Below, one piece after another: positions 8,254 to 16,735 of a DNA stretch of 45,780 nucleotides. Position 1 is the first letter of the stretch; each line of letters starts with the position of its first letter. The DNA comes from Streptomyces sp. A012304 (GTDB lineage: Bacteria; Actinomycetota; Actinomycetes; Streptomycetales; Streptomycetaceae): assembly GCF_026008495.1 (NCBI RefSeq), contig NZ_BQUN01000043.1, forward strand, positions 1-45,780, written 5' to 3'. The notes beneath the pieces are model-generated. The model did not search any database and was not told the origin of the DNA. It saw nothing but the letters and a program-made list of their open reading frames with translations. A program made the position numbers and the translations under genes.

Positions 8254-9003
8254 TTAGACGGCCCGTTCCCGCGCCCGCTGTGCGGCCTGACGTACCGAGC
8301 CCCGGTGCACCGGACCGTGACCGGGCAGCAGGACGTCCGCCTCCAGCTCTTCGATCACCTCCAGGGAGGCCACGGCGCGGGCGCGCTCGTGGTGGAACAT
8401 GTCCGGCAATAGCTGCGGGCCCTGGATCCGGGAGGTGGCGTGGCCGCTGACCAGGGCGTCGCCCGAGACGACCACGCCGGTGTGCGGCAGGTGGAAGACG
8501 GTGTGGCCGTCCGTGTGCCCGGGGGTGTGCACGGGCACGGGCCGGCCGGGCAGGTCCAGCGGGCCGTCGGTGACCGGGAAGGCCTCGGGCGCGGTGACCG
8601 GGTGCTGCTCCGTGCCGCCCGAGCGCAGGGCGTGCACCATCCACGGCAGGACCCCGGGACGCCAGGCGTTCCTCAGTACCTCGCCGACGGTGACCTGCTG
8701 GAGGAAGTCCCGCCGCGCGTGCGGGACTTCCGCCTCGTGGAGGTGGACCGGGGTGCCGTATGTGGCCCGGAGGTGCTCGGCGGAGCCCAGATGGTCGTTG
8801 TGGGCGTGGGTGATCAGCACGGCCGCCACCGCCTCCGGTGAACCGCCCACCGCGGCAAGGGAGTCCAGGAGCTGCCGCCGGTCCGCCGGGTAGCCGGTGT
8901 CGATGAGGGTGAGGGCGTCGCCCTCGGTCAGGATCACCCAGTTGGTGTTGCTGCCGTGCACCAGGTAGATGCCGTCCGCCACTTGCCGTACGTCTGCCCG
9001 CAT
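8254..9003 (-). CDS. MBL-fold metallo-hydrolase
   Basis: 249 residues, metallo-beta-lactamase fold. Visible metal ligands: THAHNDH (HxHxDH), TPGHTDGH, SGDALVSGH and LPGHGP. These bind two metal ions and hydrolyse thioesters, lactones, phosphodiesters or similar; the substrate is not readable. I prefer ATG 9003 (MRADVRQVADGIYLVHG), which starts just before the first strand. ATG 9045 would add 14 Pro/His-rich residues and has no visible ribosome-binding site. First gene of a probable two-gene operon with DUF4032. Confidence 0.88.
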   Translation of the reverse strand: MRADVRQVADGIYLVHGSNTNWVILTEGDALTLIDTGYPADRRQLLDSLAAVGGSPEAVAAVLITHAHNDHLGSAEHLRATYGTPVHLHEAEVPHARRDFLQQVTVGEVLRNAWRPGVLPWMVHALRSGGTEQHPVTAPEAFPVTDGPLDLPGRPVPVHTPGHTDGHTVFHLPHTGVVVSGDALVSGHATSRIQGPQLLPDMFHHERARAVASLEVIEELEADVLLPGHGPVHRGSVRQAAQRARERAV

Positions 9004-9089
9004 GTTCGTCCCGTGGGGGTGAGGTCCGTGCCCGACGGGGGACATCACATCAGATCGGGTGCGCGGCGCGGGCGGCGGGGCGGCGGTGG

Positions 9090-9674
9090 TCAGCCGGTCA
9101 CGGTGACGGCCACGATGATCACGGCGAGCAGGGCGTCCAGCACGAGGCACAGCTCCGCGAACGGACGCACGACCACCCGGTCGGTCCGGTAGTGGTGGGC
9201 GTCCCAGATCGCGTGGCCGAACAGTCCGGCCGCCACCAGGTAGGCGCCCATGTCGTCGCCGGCGCCGAGCGCCAGGGCGGCCGCACCGCCGAAGGCGAGC
9301 AGCGCGGCCACCTGGAGGGGCGGCAGCCCGCCGCCGGCGCGCAGCGCGGCGGGCCGCAGCGCGTACGCCAGCAGCGGCAGGGCCAGGGCGAGCACGACCC
9401 AGGTCGGATCCACGTCACCGCCGCCCAGCAACTCGGTCGCGAAGATGACGACGAAAGACCCGAAGAACAGGGCCCACGCCGTGGCGGGCCGGCCCAGCGC
9501 GGCGGCGCCGAAGTAGACCAGCGCGGACGACGCCAGGGCGGGAGCCAGGTCGACGCCCTCGGACATGTCGAACGCGATGAGCGCGGTCAGCCCGACCGCC
9601 GCCCAGGCGGGCCAGTGGCGCAGGACGGCGGGGCGGGGCGCGACGGACGGGACGTGCTGCGGTGGATGCGTCAT
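9090..9674 (-). CDS. Multi-spanning membrane protein of unknown function
   Basis: 194 residues, mostly hydrophobic, with about six likely membrane helices (for example WAAVGLTALIAF, SALVYFGAAALG, ALFFGSFVVIFATELL, VVLALALPLLAYAL, LCLVLDALLAVIIVAVTV). I do not recognise a catalytic motif; HAIWDAHHYR between helices 5 and 6 is His-rich and could face a metal or sulfur ligand. ATG 9674. A perfect 10+10 palindrome lies 12-34 bases upstream and overlaps the likely promoter, so expression is probably controlled by a palindrome-binding repressor, perhaps of the CsoR family. Confidence 0.75.
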   Translation of the reverse strand: MTHPPQHVPSVAPRPAVLRHWPAWAAVGLTALIAFDMSEGVDLAPALASSALVYFGAAALGRPATAWALFFGSFVVIFATELLGGGDVDPTWVVLALALPLLAYALRPAALRAGGGLPPLQVAALLAFGGAAALALGAGDDMGAYLVAAGLFGHAIWDAHHYRTDRVVVRPFAELCLVLDALLAVIIVAVTVTG

Positions 9675-9685
9675 GGCGCCCAACG

Positions 9686-9708
9686 TACATACCCCAGAGG
9701 GGTATGTA
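9686..9708 (-). promoter_or_regulatory. Perfect palindrome resembling a CsoR-family operator
   Basis: Left arm TACATACCCC (9686-9695), spacer AGA, right arm the exact reverse complement (9699-9708). ATACCCC/GGGGTAT arms are typical of CsoR/CstR/RcnR-type metal or persulfide sensors. On the minus strand GCGT-N15-GGGTAT also fits a loose SigB-type promoter at the same place, so operator and -10 element may coincide. It precedes the membrane protein starting at 9674. No csoR-like gene is visible in the window. Confidence 0.6.
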
Positions 9709-9796
9709 AACGCGGAATGCCTGCCCCCTCTTCTGTGGTGCCGCCGCTGTGCCCACCCTGCTCCCGCGCCGGCCCTGCCGGCCGCCCTGGGGCTCG

Positions 9797-10426
9797 CTAC
9801 TGCACGCCCCGTGGGCGGAACTGGATGCTGATCCGGGGTCCCGTGGCGCGCGTCGACTTCGGCACGGAGTGCTCCCAGGTCCGCTGGCAGGAGCCACCCA
9901 TCACGATCAGGTCGCCGTGCCCGAGCGGGCGGCGCACGGTCTCGCCGCCGCCGTGCGCCGGACGCAGCAGCAGGTCGCGCGGGGAGCCCACGGAGACGAT
10001 CGCGACCATCGTGTCCTCGCGGGCGCCCCGGCCGATCCGGTCGCCGTGCCAGGCGACGCTGTCCCGGCCGTCGCGGTAGTGGCACAGCCCGGCGGTGACG
10101 AAGGGTTCGCCCAGCTCGTCGGCGTAGTGCGCGCTCAGGGAGTCCCGGGCCTCCTCCAGCGCCGGGTGGGGCAGCCGTTCGCCCGGTCCGTAGAACGCCA
10201 GCAGCCGGGGGACGTCCACCACGTGGTCGTACATCTGCCGGCGCTCCGCGCGCCAGGGCACCGCGGTCACCAGGTGCTCGAACAGGGCGTCCGAGCCGCT
10301 GAGCCACCCGGGGAGGACGTCGATCCAGGCGCCCGAGCCCAGCGCGGTGCGCCGGATCCCGTCGAGGGGGCCGAGGCGCGTCTCGTCGGTCTGGTCGAAG
10401 AGGGAGCCCTGGAGGTGCCTGGTCAT
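9797..10426 (-). CDS. AlkB-type 2-oxoglutarate/Fe(II)-dependent dioxygenase
   Basis: 209 residues. The 2OG-Fe(II) oxygenase signature is complete: WHGDRIG (HxD iron ligands), the distal His in WEHSVPK, and RISIQFRPRG at the end (2-oxoglutarate-binding Arg). LCHYRDGRDSVAWHGDR matches bacterial AlkB proteins that remove alkyl lesions from DNA or RNA by oxidation. ATG 10426, with AGGGGTAGGC just upstream on the coding strand. Transcribed away from the TetR gene. Confidence 0.87.
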   Translation of the reverse strand: MTRHLQGSLFDQTDETRLGPLDGIRRTALGSGAWIDVLPGWLSGSDALFEHLVTAVPWRAERRQMYDHVVDVPRLLAFYGPGERLPHPALEEARDSLSAHYADELGEPFVTAGLCHYRDGRDSVAWHGDRIGRGAREDTMVAIVSVGSPRDLLLRPAHGGGETVRRPLGHGDLIVMGGSCQRTWEHSVPKSTRATGPRISIQFRPRGVQ

Positions 10427-10498
10427 GGCTTCAGCCTACCCCTCAATCGAAAACTTGTTCATATATGTCGGCTCGACTCGCGGGGTCGTCCAAAGGCT

Positions 10499-10537
10499 TT
10501 CGATACATCGATGCATCCGATACATTCGCGTATCGAA
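10499..10537. promoter_or_regulatory. Candidate TetR operator region
   Basis: Inverted repeat TTCGATAC (10499-10506) / GTATCGAA (10530-10537) enclosing the self-palindrome GATGCATC and two direct copies of CGATACAT. It is unusually AT-rich for this genome and lies directly before the TetR ribosome-binding site (GGAGG at 10539-10543). It probably serves autoregulation, possibly also alkB, which starts 73 bases away on the other strand. Confidence 0.55.
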
Positions 10538-10549
10538 CGGAGGTCCGGC

Positions 10550-11176
10550 ATGGGGACGCAGGAGCGAACCGGGCGCGTCACCCGACGACGCGTCCGCACC
10601 CGCGCGAACCTGCTCGACGCCGCCTTCGCGGTGTTCGCCGCGAAGGGCTTCGGCCGGGTCTCCATCGAGGAGGTCTGCGAGGCCGCCGGCTACAGCCGGG
10701 GCGCCTTCTACTCCAACTTCGCCAGCCTGGACGAACTGTTCTTCGCGCTCTACCGGCAGCGCGCCGACCTGATCGCCCGGCAGGTCGCCGACGCGCTCGC
10801 CGGCGACGGACCGGACCTGGACGTGCCCGCGTCCGTGGACCGGGTCACCGAGGTGCTCCTGCTCGACCTGGACTGGCTGCTGGTCAAGACGGACTTCCTG
10901 GTGCACGCCGCCCGCGACCCGGCCGTGGCGCGGGCCCTGCTCGAACACCGGGCCCGGCTGCGCGGCGCCATCGCCGACCGGCTCGCCCGGGCCCGCGGCC
11001 ACACCGCACTGCCCGCCGTGCTCGGCGACGCCGACTCCGCCGCCCACGCGGTGGTCGCCGCGTACGACGGAGTCACCACCCGACTGCTGCTGGACAAGGA
11101 CGTGGACGGAGCCCGCGCCTGGCTCAAGCAGCTGCTCACCGCGCTGCTGACCGACGGCAGCGGCACCCCCGTATGA
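10550..11176 (+). CDS. TetR/AcrR-family transcriptional regulator
   Basis: 208 residues. The helix-turn-helix is at about 20-65 (RANLLDAAFAVFAAKGFGRVSIEEVCEAAGYSR split over the family pattern, then GAFYSNFASLDELFFALY). The C-terminal ligand domain is typical in size, with no recognisable ligand motif. ATG 10550 has GGAGG seven bases upstream. Seventeen bases separate it from the flavoprotein dehydrogenase, so it most likely controls its own operon through the palindromic region at 10499-10537. Confidence 0.92.
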   Translation: MGTQERTGRVTRRRVRTRANLLDAAFAVFAAKGFGRVSIEEVCEAAGYSRGAFYSNFASLDELFFALYRQRADLIARQVADALAGDGPDLDVPASVDRVTEVLLLDLDWLLVKTDFLVHAARDPAVARALLEHRARLRGAIADRLARARGHTALPAVLGDADSAAHAVVAAYDGVTTRLLLDKDVDGARAWLKQLLTALLTDGSGTPV

Positions 11177-11193
11177 GAAAGGGAACGGACGGC

Positions 11194-12867
11194 ATGGACG
11201 CGGACGTCATCGTCGTCGGAGCGGGCCTCGCCGGCCTGGTCGCGGCGCACGAACTCACCAGCAGGGGCCGGCGGGTCGCCCTGGTCGACCAGGAGAACGC
11301 CGCCAACCTCGGCGGCCAGGCGTTCTGGTCCTTCGGCGGCCTGTTCCTCGTCGACTCGCCCGAGCAGCGGCGCCTCGGCATCAAGGACTCCCTCGACCTC
11401 GCCTGGAGCGACTGGCAGGGCAGCGCCCGGTTCGACCGCACCGACGACGAGGACTCCTGGGCGGTGCGCTGGGCACGCGCCTATGTGGAGTGGGCGGCGG
11501 GGGAGAAGCGCTCCTGGCTCGCCGGGCACGGGATCTCCTTCGTGCCGACCGTCGGCTGGGCCGAGCGCGGCGACCTGCGTGCCGACGGCCACGGCAACTC
11601 CGTCCCCCGCTTCCACGTCGCCTGGGGCACCGGCACCGGCGTCGTCGAACCCTTCGCCCGCTACGCCAAGCAGGCCGCCCGGGACGGACTGCTCACCTTC
11701 CACCACCGCCACCGCGTCGACGAAGTGGTCGTCGAGGACGGCGCCGCCCGCGGGGTGCGCGGCACGGTCCTCGCGCCCGACGACTCCCCGCGCGGTGTCG
11801 CCTCCAACCGCGACCCGATCGGCGACTTCGAACTGACCGCCCGGGCCGTGATCGTCACCAGCGGCGGCATCGGCGCCAACCACGACATGGTCCGCCGCTT
11901 CTGGCCCGAACGCCTCGGCACCCCGCCCGCCGAGATGATCACGGGCGTCCCCGCCTACGTCGACGGCCGCATGCTCGACATCAGCGCCGAAGCCGGGGCC
12001 CGCCTGGTCAACCGCGACCGCATGTGGCACTACACCGAGGGCGTCCAGAACTGGAACTCCATCTGGCCCGGCCACGGCATCCGCATCCTGCCCGGCCCGT
12101 CCTCGATGTGGTTCGACGCCCTCGGCCGCCGACTGCCCGACCCGTGCCTGCCGGGCTACGACACCCTCAACACCCTCAAGTACCTGCGCACCACCGACGA
12201 CATCGCCGGACACGACCACTCCTGGTTCGTGCTCACCCGGAAGATCGTCGAGAAGGAGTTCGCGCTGTCGGGCTCCGAGCAGAACCCCGACATCACCGCC
12301 AAGGACCGCAAGGCCGTGCTGCGCGACCGGCTCCTGGGCAAGGGAGCGCCCGCACCCGTGCAGGCGTTCCTCGACAAGGGCGTGGACTTCGTCGTCGCCG
12401 ACACCCTCGACCGGCTCGTCGAGAAGATGAACGCGCTGACCGACAAGCCCCTCCTCGACGCGGACACCCTGCGCCGCCAGATCCGGGCCCGCGACCTCCA
12501 GATCGCCAACCCGTACGCCAAGGACGCCCAGGTGCAGGGCATCCGCAACGCGCGCCGCTACATCGGCGACCGCCTCGGCCGGGTCGCCACCCCGCACCGC
12601 CTCCTCGACCCCGAGGCCGGACCGCTGATCGCCGTCAAGCTGCACGTCCTCACCCGCAAGACCCTCGGCGGCATCCAGACCGACCTCGACTCGCGCGCCC
12701 TCGGCACCGACGGCACCCCGGTCGAGGGCCTGTACGCGGCGGGCGAGGTGGCCGGCTTCGGCGGCGGAGGCGTCCACGGCTACAACGCCCTCGAGGGCAC
12801 CTTCCTCGGCGGCTGCCTCTTCTCCGGGCGCGCGGCCGGCCGCGCCGCGGCCCGGCAGACCGGCTGA
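11194..12867 (+). CDS. FAD-binding dehydrogenase (3-ketosteroid dehydrogenase-like / FAD_binding_2 family)
   Basis: 557 residues. FAD dinucleotide motif VIVVGAGLAGLVAAHEL at the N-terminus, flavin-contact segment NLGGQAFWSFGGLF at about 37-52, and C-terminal YAAGEVAGFGGGGVHGYNALEGT. The layout matches the fumarate reductase/KstD-type superfamily. Substrate not deducible: true KstD proteins act on steroid ring A, but this sub-branch is mostly uncharacterised. Co-transcribed with the TetR gene. It ends in GGC-TGA, part of a hairpin shared with the convergent DUF488 gene. Confidence 0.88.
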   Translation: MDADVIVVGAGLAGLVAAHELTSRGRRVALVDQENAANLGGQAFWSFGGLFLVDSPEQRRLGIKDSLDLAWSDWQGSARFDRTDDEDSWAVRWARAYVEWAAGEKRSWLAGHGISFVPTVGWAERGDLRADGHGNSVPRFHVAWGTGTGVVEPFARYAKQAARDGLLTFHHRHRVDEVVVEDGAARGVRGTVLAPDDSPRGVASNRDPIGDFELTARAVIVTSGGIGANHDMVRRFWPERLGTPPAEMITGVPAYVDGRMLDISAEAGARLVNRDRMWHYTEGVQNWNSIWPGHGIRILPGPSSMWFDALGRRLPDPCLPGYDTLNTLKYLRTTDDIAGHDHSWFVLTRKIVEKEFALSGSEQNPDITAKDRKAVLRDRLLGKGAPAPVQAFLDKGVDFVVADTLDRLVEKMNALTDKPLLDADTLRRQIRARDLQIANPYAKDAQVQGIRNARRYIGDRLGRVATPHRLLDPEAGPLIAVKLHVLTRKTLGGIQTDLDSRALGTDGTPVEGLYAAGEVAGFGGGGVHGYNALEGTFLGGCLFSGRAAGRAAARQTG

Positions 12868-12880
12868 GCCCGCCTCAGCC
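12862..12880. terminator. Bidirectional hairpin containing both stop codons
   Basis: GGCTGAG (12862-12868), five-base loop, CTCAGCC (12874-12880). Both convergent genes end in GGC-TGA, so the two stop codons pair with each other in a 7-bp stem that can serve either direction. Confidence 0.5.
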
Positions 12881-13222
12881 CAGGAGCCGGAGCAGCACCG
12901 CCGCGTGACTGCGCTCCGGCTCCTTCGCCGAGGTCAACAGCGTCACCGGCCCCTTGCGGGCCGACTCACGGACCTCCTCCAGGAGTTCGGCCGCCTCCGG
13001 TTCGGCCAGCTCGGCCTCGTAGCGGCGGGCGAACTCCTCGTACGAGCCCTCACCCGCGTGGTACCAGCGGCGCAGCTCGGTGGACGGCGTGAGGGCCTTC
13101 GGCCACTCGTCGACCCGCGCCGCGTCCTTGGCCAGTCCGCGCGGCCACAGCCGGTCGACCAGCACCCGCACGCCGTCGTCCGGCTCGGGCGGTTCGTAGA
13201 CACGGCGCACGCGGACACTCAT
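12875..13222 (-). CDS. DUF488 (YeaO-like) family protein
   Basis: 115 residues with the DUF488 signature: VRVLVDRLWPRGLAK near the N-terminus, WPKALTPSTELRRWY in the middle and GPVTLLTSAKEPERSHAAVL at the end. Family members are small cytosolic proteins of unknown activity. ATG 13222. No operon partner: the gene is convergent with the dehydrogenase and divergent from the transpeptidase. Confidence 0.88.
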   Translation of the reverse strand: MSVRVRRVYEPPEPDDGVRVLVDRLWPRGLAKDAARVDEWPKALTPSTELRRWYHAGEGSYEEFARRYEAELAEPEAAELLEEVRESARKGPVTLLTSAKEPERSHAAVLLRLLG

Positions 13223-13366
13223 GGGGCGGCCTCTCCACGCGGTGGGCGGATCGTGCCGAGCGTAAGCCCGCACCGCCCGCCCACGCTCCGGGAGGTGACC
13301 TGAACGAGGGGGCACGCGAGCGCGAAACCTGACGAGTTCCTCACACCTGTCCGCCAAGGTCGACCC

Positions 13367-14113
13367 ATGATCAGGTACCGCACCCACGCCGCGCTGCTCG
13401 CCGCGTCCCTCGCGCTCACCGGATGCGGCGGCACGGCGGCCTCCTCCGCCCCGACGACGACCGCGACCCCGGCGTCGTCCGCGTCGCCGGGCGCACCGGC
13501 GCCCCGGACCTCCGCACCCGCGGCACCGCGCGAGATACCCGGCCTCGGACCGAGGACCCGGGCCGCCGTGCCGGCCGCCGCCCGCCAGGCGGTCGTGGTC
13601 ACGGGCCGGGGACGCGACTCCCCGCTCTCCACCGTCGTGCTGTACCGGCGCACCGGCACCGGCTGGAGCGCCGGGCCGGCCTGGCCCGCGCACAACGCGC
13701 TGCGCGGCTGGACCGACCACCATGTGCTCGGCGACCTGCGCACCCCCATCGGCGTCTTCGGCCTCTCCGACGCCGGCGGCCGGCTGCGCGACCCCGGCAC
13801 CCGCCTGCCGTACGACCGCTCCAGCGGATTCACCGCGCGCGGCACCGGATTCCGGGGCGAGCCACTGGCCGGGTCCTTCGACTACGTCATCGCCATCGAC
13901 TACAACCGCCGGCCGGGCACCTCGCCGCTGGACTGGACCCGTCCGCTGGGCTCCGGGCGCGGTGGCGGCATCTGGCTCCACGTCGACCACGGCGGCCCCA
14001 CCCAAGGATGCGTGAGCATCGCCGAACAGCACATGAAGGAACTGCTCCGCGCCCTCGACCCCGCCCTCCACCCGGTCGTCGTCATGGGCGACCATGCCTC
14101 TCTGGCCCGTTGA
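13367..14113 (+). CDS. L,D-transpeptidase (YkuD) lipoprotein
   Basis: 248 residues. Lipoprotein signal with lipobox LTGC (Cys at about residue 20), a Ser/Thr/Ala/Pro linker of about 40 residues, then a YkuD domain ending in HVDHGGPTQGCVSI, which holds the catalytic His and Cys. It should sit outside the membrane and form or modify peptidoglycan cross-links or couple lipoprotein to the wall. The two-component system starts 18 bases after its stop, so wall remodelling and sensing are probably linked. Confidence 0.9.
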   Translation: MIRYRTHAALLAASLALTGCGGTAASSAPTTTATPASSASPGAPAPRTSAPAAPREIPGLGPRTRAAVPAAARQAVVVTGRGRDSPLSTVVLYRRTGTGWSAGPAWPAHNALRGWTDHHVLGDLRTPIGVFGLSDAGGRLRDPGTRLPYDRSSGFTARGTGFRGEPLAGSFDYVIAIDYNRRPGTSPLDWTRPLGSGRGGGIWLHVDHGGPTQGCVSIAEQHMKELLRALDPALHPVVVMGDHASLAR

Positions 14114-14131
14114 CCGAAGGGGAACCACCGC

Positions 14132-14830
14132 GTGTGCGCACACGTACTCGTCGCCGAGGACGACGCGATGCAGGCCGAGCTCATCCGCCGCTCCCTGCTC
14201 GCCGAGGGCCACACCGCCACCGTCGTCCACGACGGCTCCGCCGCGCTGGACGCGGTCCGCAGGGAACGGCCGGACCTCGTGGTCCTCGACCTCATGCTGC
14301 CGGTCGTCGACGGCTTCGGCGTGTGCCGGGTCCTGCGCCGGGACGACGACATCCCCGTGCTGATGCTGACCGCCCGCGCCGCCGAGGACGACGTGCTGCT
14401 CGGCCTGGAACTGGGCGCCGACGACTACATGACCAAGCCGTACAGCCCGCGCGAGCTGATGGCACGCATCCGCACGGTCCTGCGGCGCAGCGGACGGGCG
14501 GGCGGCGAGCGCCGGGAGGACCCCGTCGTACGGGCCGCGGGGATCGCCGTCGACCCGCAGCGGCACGAGGTGCGGTGCGACGGGGCGGCCGTGGAGTGCA
14601 CACCCGCCGAGTTCCAGATCCTGCTCGCCCTGGCCGGCGAACCCGAACGGGTCTTCACCCGGCGGCAGTTGCTCCAGTGCACCCGGGGCTTCGACCGCTC
14701 CTCCACCGAACGCGCCGTCGACGTGCACATCATGAACCTCCGCCGCAAGATCGAGGCCGATCCACGCAGGCCCGTACGGCTGCTGACCGTCTACGGCGTC
14801 GGCTACAAACTCAGCGGCGGCCGCGCGTGA
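14132..14830 (+). CDS. OmpR/PhoB-family response regulator
   Basis: 232 residues. Receiver domain with EDD at about 9-11, phosphoacceptor in VVLDLMLP, Thr in MLTARA and Lys in MTKPYSPRELMARI; then a winged-helix effector domain (ECTPAEFQILLALA, RAVDVHIMNLRRKI, LLTVYGVGYKL). The GTG at 14132 is preceded by GAAGGGGA. Its TGA overlaps the kinase GTG (GTGA). Located between an L,D-transpeptidase and a kinase with a large extracellular part, it probably answers to envelope conditions. Confidence 0.93.
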   Translation: MCAHVLVAEDDAMQAELIRRSLLAEGHTATVVHDGSAALDAVRRERPDLVVLDLMLPVVDGFGVCRVLRRDDDIPVLMLTARAAEDDVLLGLELGADDYMTKPYSPRELMARIRTVLRRSGRAGGERREDPVVRAAGIAVDPQRHEVRCDGAAVECTPAEFQILLALAGEPERVFTRRQLLQCTRGFDRSSTERAVDVHIMNLRRKIEADPRRPVRLLTVYGVGYKLSGGRA

Positions 14831-16662
14831 ACCGCGCCCGCATCCCCCTGCGCAAACGCCTGCTGGTGCGCCTCCTGATCGCCTCGGCACTGATCGCGGT
14901 CTGCTCGGTGGCCGCGACGGCCTGGCTCGCGGTGACGACCACCACCCGCGCGCTGCGCGAGGAACAGGGCCAGGCCCTCGCCGACGACATGGACATCCTC
15001 GCGCAACTCAGCGGCTACGCCGCCACCCACCCCGACTGGACGGGCGTCCAGGCCACCGTGCGCGCCCTGTCCGCGAAGACCGGCCGGCGCATCGCCCTGA
15101 CCACCACCGACCGCACCCCGCTCGCCGACTCCGCCCCGCGCGGCACGTCCCTGCCCCCGCGCGCCGCCGCCACCGTCGACCCGCTGCGCACCGACACCTC
15201 CACCGAGCGCGGCGCCCAGCTCAGCGGCACCGACCCGCGCGTGGTCGGCCCCTACCGGCTCACGGCGGCGGAACGCGCCAGGCTCGACGCCCTGGCCCGC
15301 AAACGCCAGGGCTGCTTCGCCAGGCACGGGGTCGACACGACCGTTACCCGCACCCCGAGCGGTCGCCCGGTCGTCACCGCCGCAGGGGGCACCACCGAGC
15401 CCGGCTATGTGCCCGAGCCGTGCGCCGACGGGGCGCTCAACACCCCGACGCCGACGGAGGAGAGGGCACTCGCCGCGCTCCGGCAGGGGGCCCGCGGCTG
15501 CCTGACCCGGGCGGGGCTGGACCCCGCCACCCCGCTGTCCCTGGGCGTCGACCTCACCGGCGCGGACCCGCGCGGCCCCTCCGTCGCGCCCGGCTTCCTC
15601 ATGAAGGGCGACGCCAAGACCGTGCGCGCGGCCCAGACCTGCCTGGCCGAGGCCCGGCGCGCCCAGCTCGACCCTTACGTCGCCCCCGTCGCCGAGCTGT
15701 TCCTCGGCGGCGGGGACCAGGGCGCCGCGCCCCGGTGGGACCTGTCCCCGGCCAACAAGGCCAAGGTCGTGGGCGCGGCCGGGCTGGTGCTCGCGGTCAC
15801 CTTCGCCGTGACCGCCGTCGTCGCCACCCGCCTGGTCAGGCCGCTGCGCGCCCTCACCGAGGCCGCCCAGCAGCCCCCCGAGCGGCACGCGCGCGTGCCC
15901 GTCACCACCCGGGACGAGACCGGCATCCTGGCGGAGGCCTTCAACGACCTCGCCGAGCGCCGTGAGCGCCTGGAGGCCCAGCGCAAGGCCCTGGTCAGCG
16001 ATGTCGCCCACGAGCTGCGCAGCCCGCTCACCAACATCCGCGGCTGGCTGGAGGTCACCCGCGACGGCCTCGTCGAGCCCGACACCGAGCTGCTCGCCGC
16101 CCTGCACGAGGAGGCCCTCGTCCTTCAGCGGGTCATCGACGACCTCCGCGACCTCGCGGCCGCCGACGCGGGCACCCTGCGCCTGCACCGCGAGCCGGTG
16201 GCCGCCGACGACCTGCTCGCCCAGGTCGCCGCCGCCCACCGTGTCGCCGCCGCCACCGCGGGCGTCACCCTGCGCACCGGGACCGACGGCACGCCATGGC
16301 TGGACGCCGACCCGGTGCGGCTGCGCCAGGCGCTCGGCAACCTCGTCACCAACGCCGTACGCCACACGCCGTCCGGCGGCGCGGTCACGCTGACCGCCCG
16401 GCGCGAGGGCGAGCAGGTCGTCCTGGAGGTCGCCGACACCGGCAGCGGCATCACGGCCGAGGACCTGCCGCACGTCTTCGAGCGGTTCTGGCGCGCCGAG
16501 AAGTCGCGCAGCCGCCGGACCGGCGGCAGCGGCCTCGGTCTGCCGATCGTCCGCCACCTGACGGCCGCGCACGGCGGCACGGCCGAGGCGGCGAGCACGC
16601 CCGGGGCGGGCAGCGTCTTCACCCTGCGGCTGCCCGCCGGCGCCGCACCGCGGGACGGCTGA
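14827..16662 (+). CDS. Membrane sensor histidine kinase
   Basis: 611 residues. TM1 at about 14-36, an extracytoplasmic region of about 290 residues, TM2 at about 320-340 (VGAAGLVLAVTFAVTAVVATRL), a HAMP segment, the H box SDVAHELRSPLTNIRG, then N box NLVTNAVRHTP, DTGSGI and GGSGLGLPIV. The sensor region has four cysteines arranged in two similar blocks (RQGCFARHGVD..EPC and ARGCLTRAGLD..TCLAEA), suggesting an internal duplication with two disulfides. It is translationally coupled to the response regulator. Confidence 0.92.
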   Translation: MNRARIPLRKRLLVRLLIASALIAVCSVAATAWLAVTTTTRALREEQGQALADDMDILAQLSGYAATHPDWTGVQATVRALSAKTGRRIALTTTDRTPLADSAPRGTSLPPRAAATVDPLRTDTSTERGAQLSGTDPRVVGPYRLTAAERARLDALARKRQGCFARHGVDTTVTRTPSGRPVVTAAGGTTEPGYVPEPCADGALNTPTPTEERALAALRQGARGCLTRAGLDPATPLSLGVDLTGADPRGPSVAPGFLMKGDAKTVRAAQTCLAEARRAQLDPYVAPVAELFLGGGDQGAAPRWDLSPANKAKVVGAAGLVLAVTFAVTAVVATRLVRPLRALTEAAQQPPERHARVPVTTRDETGILAEAFNDLAERRERLEAQRKALVSDVAHELRSPLTNIRGWLEVTRDGLVEPDTELLAALHEEALVLQRVIDDLRDLAAADAGTLRLHREPVAADDLLAQVAAAHRVAAATAGVTLRTGTDGTPWLDADPVRLRQALGNLVTNAVRHTPSGGAVTLTARREGEQVVLEVADTGSGITAEDLPHVFERFWRAEKSRSRRTGGSGLGLPIVRHLTAAHGGTAEAASTPGAGSVFTLRLPAGAAPRDG

Positions 16663-16675
16663 GGCAGCAGGGGCT

Positions 16676-16700
16676 GATTCCGTCGCGGCGCTGCGGGTAC
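16676..16700 (+). promoter_or_regulatory. Candidate SigB-type promoter for the DUF6098 gene
   Basis: GATT (16676-16679), 15 bases, GGGTAC (16695-16700). This fits the streptomycete SigB pattern GNNT-N14-16-GGGTA(C/T). The ATG at 16736 is 35 bases downstream with GAGGGAGG in between. Confidence 0.55.
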
Positions 16701-16735
16701 CCCGTTGGCTTGACGGCGAAGAGGGAGGTCACGCC

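Noticed and set aside
9767..9783. GCCGGC-CCT-GCCGGC hairpin after alkB
   Set aside because: Only 6 bp with a triloop and common in GC-rich DNA; too weak to annotate as a terminator.
13423..16662. Apparent 1079-codon fusion reading frame
   Set aside because: Only its last part is the kinase; the first two thirds are out-of-frame shadow of the transpeptidase and response regulator.
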